Origin: Rikenellaceae bacterium UBA1749 | GTDB lineage: Bacteria; Bacteroidota; Bacteroidia; Bacteroidales; Rikenellaceae | Direction of reading: 5' to 3' | Assembly: GCA_002315675.1 (NCBI GenBank) | Contig: DCHP01000054.1 | Span: forward strand, 1-45,221 | DNA length: 45,221 bases | Shown: positions 42,977-45,221 of the stretch, piece by piece | Layout of the letters: the number at the start of each line of letters is the position of its first letter | How positions within the stretch are numbered: position 1 is the first letter of the stretch | The notes under the pieces: model-generated | What the model was told of the DNA's origin: nothing | Databases searched by the model: none | The model's input: the letters and a program-made list of their open reading frames with translations, nothing else | Made by a program: the position numbers and the translations under genes

Positions 42977-44134
42977 TTACTCCAGACGACGGGAACCATC
43001 TGAAATAACTACTGGGTATATCTTACAATCTATACCGAATTCTTCCTTGTAACGCTTCTGGACTGTTACGATGAAATTGTCGTATAGTTCCTTTTTAACG
43101 ATGTTGATAGTACATCCACCGAAACCACCACCCATAACACGTGATCCTGTAACACCACATTGTTTGGCAATTTCATTCACGAAGTCAAGTTCAACACATG
43201 AAACCTCGTAAAGCACACTCATACCAATATGAGTGCCATACATTTTTCTACCAGCAGTTTCATAATCGCCTTTCTCCATGGCAGCGCAGGCTTCCTGTAG
43301 ACGATCAACTTCCTGACGTGCATAAAGAGCGCGTATATAGTCTTCCTGAGGTATTTCGCCTATCACTTCCTCGATCCATGCAAGATCTGCATCTCCGACA
43401 AAGTCAACTTCCGGATGACGTTTTTTGATAGCCCTAACAGCGTTCTCACAAGATTCACGACGGCGATTATATGGAGATCCTACCAATTCATGTTTTACGC
43501 AGGTATCAACCAGACAAACCTTATACCCATATTTGTCAGGGTCAAATGGAACGTAATCAAATTCCCCTGTCTTGCAATTAAGTTTCATCAAGAAACCAGC
43601 TTTACCATGAACAGAAGCGAACTGATCCATAATACCACAATTAACACCGACATAATTATGTTCAGTCATCTGACCAACCTTTGCCAGGTCCATCTTGGAA
43701 AAGCCTAAAGAGAGCATATCATCAAGAGCATAAGCGTAAGTACTCTCAAGTGCCGCTGAAGAACTCATACCTGCGCCAAGAGGCACATCACCTGAAAATA
43801 CTGTATCAAAGCCTTCATTAATAACAGCGCCACGTTTTTGAAGTTCACGCACAACTCCAAAAATGTACTTGGCCCATTGTTCTTTAGGACCCTGACCTTC
43901 TATCAGGCCAAATGTCGAATTTTCATTCAGGTCAAATGCATAGGCATTGACTTTATCTGTCCCATTGAATTTAATAACGGCAACAATACCTTTATCCACT
44001 GCACCTGGAAGAACAAAACCTCCATTATAATCAGTATGTTCACCGATTATATTAATACGGCCAGGAGAAGCATATACACGACCACATTCGCCGTACAATT
44101 CCTGGAATTTTTCTTTTAATTTATTAATATCCAT
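42977..44134 (-). CDS. galK: Galactokinase
   Basis: A 385-residue GHMP kinase that phosphorylates alpha-D-galactose to galactose-1-phosphate (Leloir pathway). Motifs are the galactokinase signature GRINIIGEHTDYNGG (25-39), the phosphate loop PLGAGMSSSAALE (about 121-133), VNCGIMDQFASVHGK (about 165-179) and the C-terminal GSRVMGGGFGGCTI (about 335-348). The start is at MDINKLKEK (44134); the open frame upstream runs through a terminator hairpin and is not coding. The sugar transporter gene precedes it on the same strand. Confidence 0.96.
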   Translation of the reverse strand: MDINKLKEKFQELYGECGRVYASPGRINIIGEHTDYNGGFVLPGAVDKGIVAVIKFNGTDKVNAYAFDLNENSTFGLIEGQGPKEQWAKYIFGVVRELQKRGAVINEGFDTVFSGDVPLGAGMSSSAALESTYAYALDDMLSLGFSKMDLAKVGQMTEHNYVGVNCGIMDQFASVHGKAGFLMKLNCKTGEFDYVPFDPDKYGYKVCLVDTCVKHELVGSPYNRRRESCENAVRAIKKRHPEVDFVGDADLAWIEEVIGEIPQEDYIRALYARQEVDRLQEACAAMEKGDYETAGRKMYGTHIGMSVLYEVSCVELDFVNEIAKQCGVTGSRVMGGGFGGCTINIVKKELYDNFIVTVQKRYKEEFGIDCKIYPVVISDGSRRLE

Positions 44135-44152
44135 ATCATTAAAGGTTAATTG

Positions 44153-44192
44153 AAAAAAACGGCAGGCACAAAAGAGTTGACACCCGCCGTTT
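44153..44192 (-). terminator. Terminator between the sugar transporter and galK genes
   Basis: On the minus strand, AAACGGCGGG pairs with CCTGCCGTTT (ten pairs, one G-U) with a 16-nt loop, followed by four T. It lies between the transporter stop (44226) and the galK start (44134), so galK may be expressed by partial read-through or from its own promoter. Confidence 0.8.
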
Positions 44193-44225
44193 GTTGATAA
44201 TTCACAATTAGTAATACAATAGGTA

Positions 44226-45221
44226 TTAGTCAACCTTGATATCCTTGTTTACATTCTTTGAACCGATAATTGCATAGTAAAGAATGTAAAGAAGAGCTGC
44301 GATGATTACCCAGTAGCTACTCATATATGAAGCGACAGTTGCTACATAATCCTGAACCAGTGGAAGGATACCACCACCGAATACCATCATCATAAAGATA
44401 CCTGATGCAAGTGGAGTATATTTACCAAGGCCGTCAACTGAAAGTGCAAAAATAGCACCCCACATGACAGAAGTACATAGACCGCATAGAATCAAGAACA
44501 AGGCATTGATAGGCACAGTGTACATTGCAAATCCATCAGCGACACTGTAACCAGGAGCAGAAATAGTAATTGTTTCTGGTGTAAATATTGCAAGAAGATT
44601 AAAAAGAATTGCAACACAGGAAACAACTACAAGCTGGGTACGTGGAGATACTTTTGCAGAAATACCTGTACCACAAGCACGACCGACCATCATCAACAAC
44701 CAATATACTGCAACTATTGCACCTGCTACTGCAACTCCAGCACCTTCTAGGCCTGTCAGATAGAAATTAAGTTCACCTGGGATACCAACTTCAACACCTA
44801 CATACAAAGCAATTGCAATTGCACCTAGTACGAAGTGACGGAAAGCCCATGGAGAAGATTCCAATTTTGTTGAATCAGTTCCTTCGCTTGGTTCTACAAG
44901 CTTAACGACATAAATGATAGTAAACGCAATAGCAAATACTGCCATAGCAATATAAAGCAAAGGAACTACATCAGACATGTTTGTCTTGTCTGTCATCTGA
45001 CCAATCAGTGCACCAACAAGAAGTGGAGTAAGAGTACCTGTCAATGAATTAAGTGTACCTCCTGTCTGTACTAATTGATTACCGCGGTTTCCACCACCAC
45101 CAAGGATTGTCAACATTGGGTTAACAACTGTATTCAACATACATACACAGAATCCACAAGTAAATGCACCAAGAAGATAGATAACATAGTTAAGTTCTAC
45201 CATCTGATCGCCTACAGGGAA
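44226..45221 (-). CDS. Sugar MFS transporter, glucose/galactose type (5' end outside window)
   Basis: At least 331 residues of a major facilitator with about ten hydrophobic segments visible. The frame stays open to the window edge, so the first transmembrane helices lie outside. The internal ATG at 45203 is not the true start, since MVELNYVIYLLGAFTCGF resembles the third or fourth helix of FucP/GluP-like proteins. The segments NPMLTILGGGGNRGNQLVQTGGTLNSLTG and VMWGAIFALSVDGLGKYTPLASG are family typical. Adjacent galK suggests galactose or glucose uptake. Confidence 0.88.
   Translation of the reverse strand, partial: FPVGDQMVELNYVIYLLGAFTCGFCVCMLNTVVNPMLTILGGGGNRGNQLVQTGGTLNSLTGTLTPLLVGALIGQMTDKTNMSDVVPLLYIAMAVFAIAFTIIYVVKLVEPSEGTDSTKLESSPWAFRHFVLGAIAIALYVGVEVGIPGELNFYLTGLEGAGVAVAGAIVAVYWLLMMVGRACGTGISAKVSPRTQLVVVSCVAILFNLLAIFTPETITISAPGYSVADGFAMYTVPINALFLILCGLCTSVMWGAIFALSVDGLGKYTPLASGIFMMMVFGGGILPLVQDYVATVASYMSSYWVIIAALLYILYYAIIGSKNVNKDIKVD

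Noticed and set aside
44135..44233. 33-residue N-terminal extension of galactokinase
   Set aside because: It spans the intrinsic terminator 44153-44192 and is rich in Cys/Asn without family similarity; MDINKLKEK is the normal start.

Overview
The window is a gene-dense, AT-rich chromosomal segment that reads as Bacteroidota, most likely order Bacteroidales. The evidence is the family content (DUF2723 glycosyltransferase, DUF4837, DUF4251, DUF6057, a Bacteroidetes-type FtsL-like protein, split transketolase, reverse rubrerythrin), A-rich leaders without strong Shine-Dalgarno sequences, and promoters of the Bacteroides type (TTG, a 19-20 nt spacer, then TAnnTTTG). I could not place the family or genus from sequence alone. 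I saw no tRNA, rRNA, CRISPR array, prophage or intact insertion sequence.

Layout. (1) 134-16624, all minus strand: a ten-gene block read from a DUF4837 lipoprotein through mfd, coaX, an outer-membrane barrel, a TPR protein, lptC, a CBS/CorC-type membrane protein, a DUF2723 protein glycosyltransferase, a deoxynucleoside kinase and an RsmF-like methyltransferase, followed by nhaA. (2) 17041-21152, plus strand: a DUF2490 barrel, then a NodB deacetylase, lspA, an N-acyltransferase and a radical SAM protein behind a good promoter. (3) 21319-25600, plus: DUF6057 membrane protein, PD40 lipoprotein with a CxxCH motif, secreted alpha/beta hydrolase. (4) 26139-32325, minus: DUF4251, ruvB, split transketolase, AI-2E-type permease, psd and a short queG. 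(5) 32338-33970, plus: YbhN-like membrane protein and WbqC-like protein. (6) murB (minus) diverges from an FtsL-like gene, an M23/LysM envelope peptidase, purL and a TIM-barrel lipoprotein (plus). (7) 41495-45221, minus: rubrerythrin, a Fur/PerR-type regulator, galK and the truncated end of a sugar MFS transporter.

Most genes are core housekeeping: envelope assembly (LptC, LspA, MurB, M23, Psd, N-acyltransferase), DNA repair (Mfd, RuvB), cofactor and nucleotide metabolism (CoaX, PurL, dNK, QueG, transketolase), peroxide defence (rubrerythrin, PerR-like) and galactose use (transporter, GalK).

The most unusual content is non-coding. Two families of short (about 100-110 bp) inverted-repeat-ended elements occupy gaps between transcription units. 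Family A has four copies (1563-1666, 16756-16857, 17927-18029, 26695-26799) with about 14-bp terminal inverted repeats, a strongly conserved interior, and 7-8 bp direct flanking duplications that are exact in two copies and near-exact in the other two. Family B has five copies (16865-16974, 27861-27960, 40355-40455, 42068-42177, 42177-42277) with TTGAGTC(C/T)ACTTGAA ends. A and B sit side by side once, B occurs once as a tandem pair, and one B end supplies the last codons and stop of the PerR-like gene. They look like non-autonomous mobile elements (MITE-like); no transposase that could move them is present in the window.
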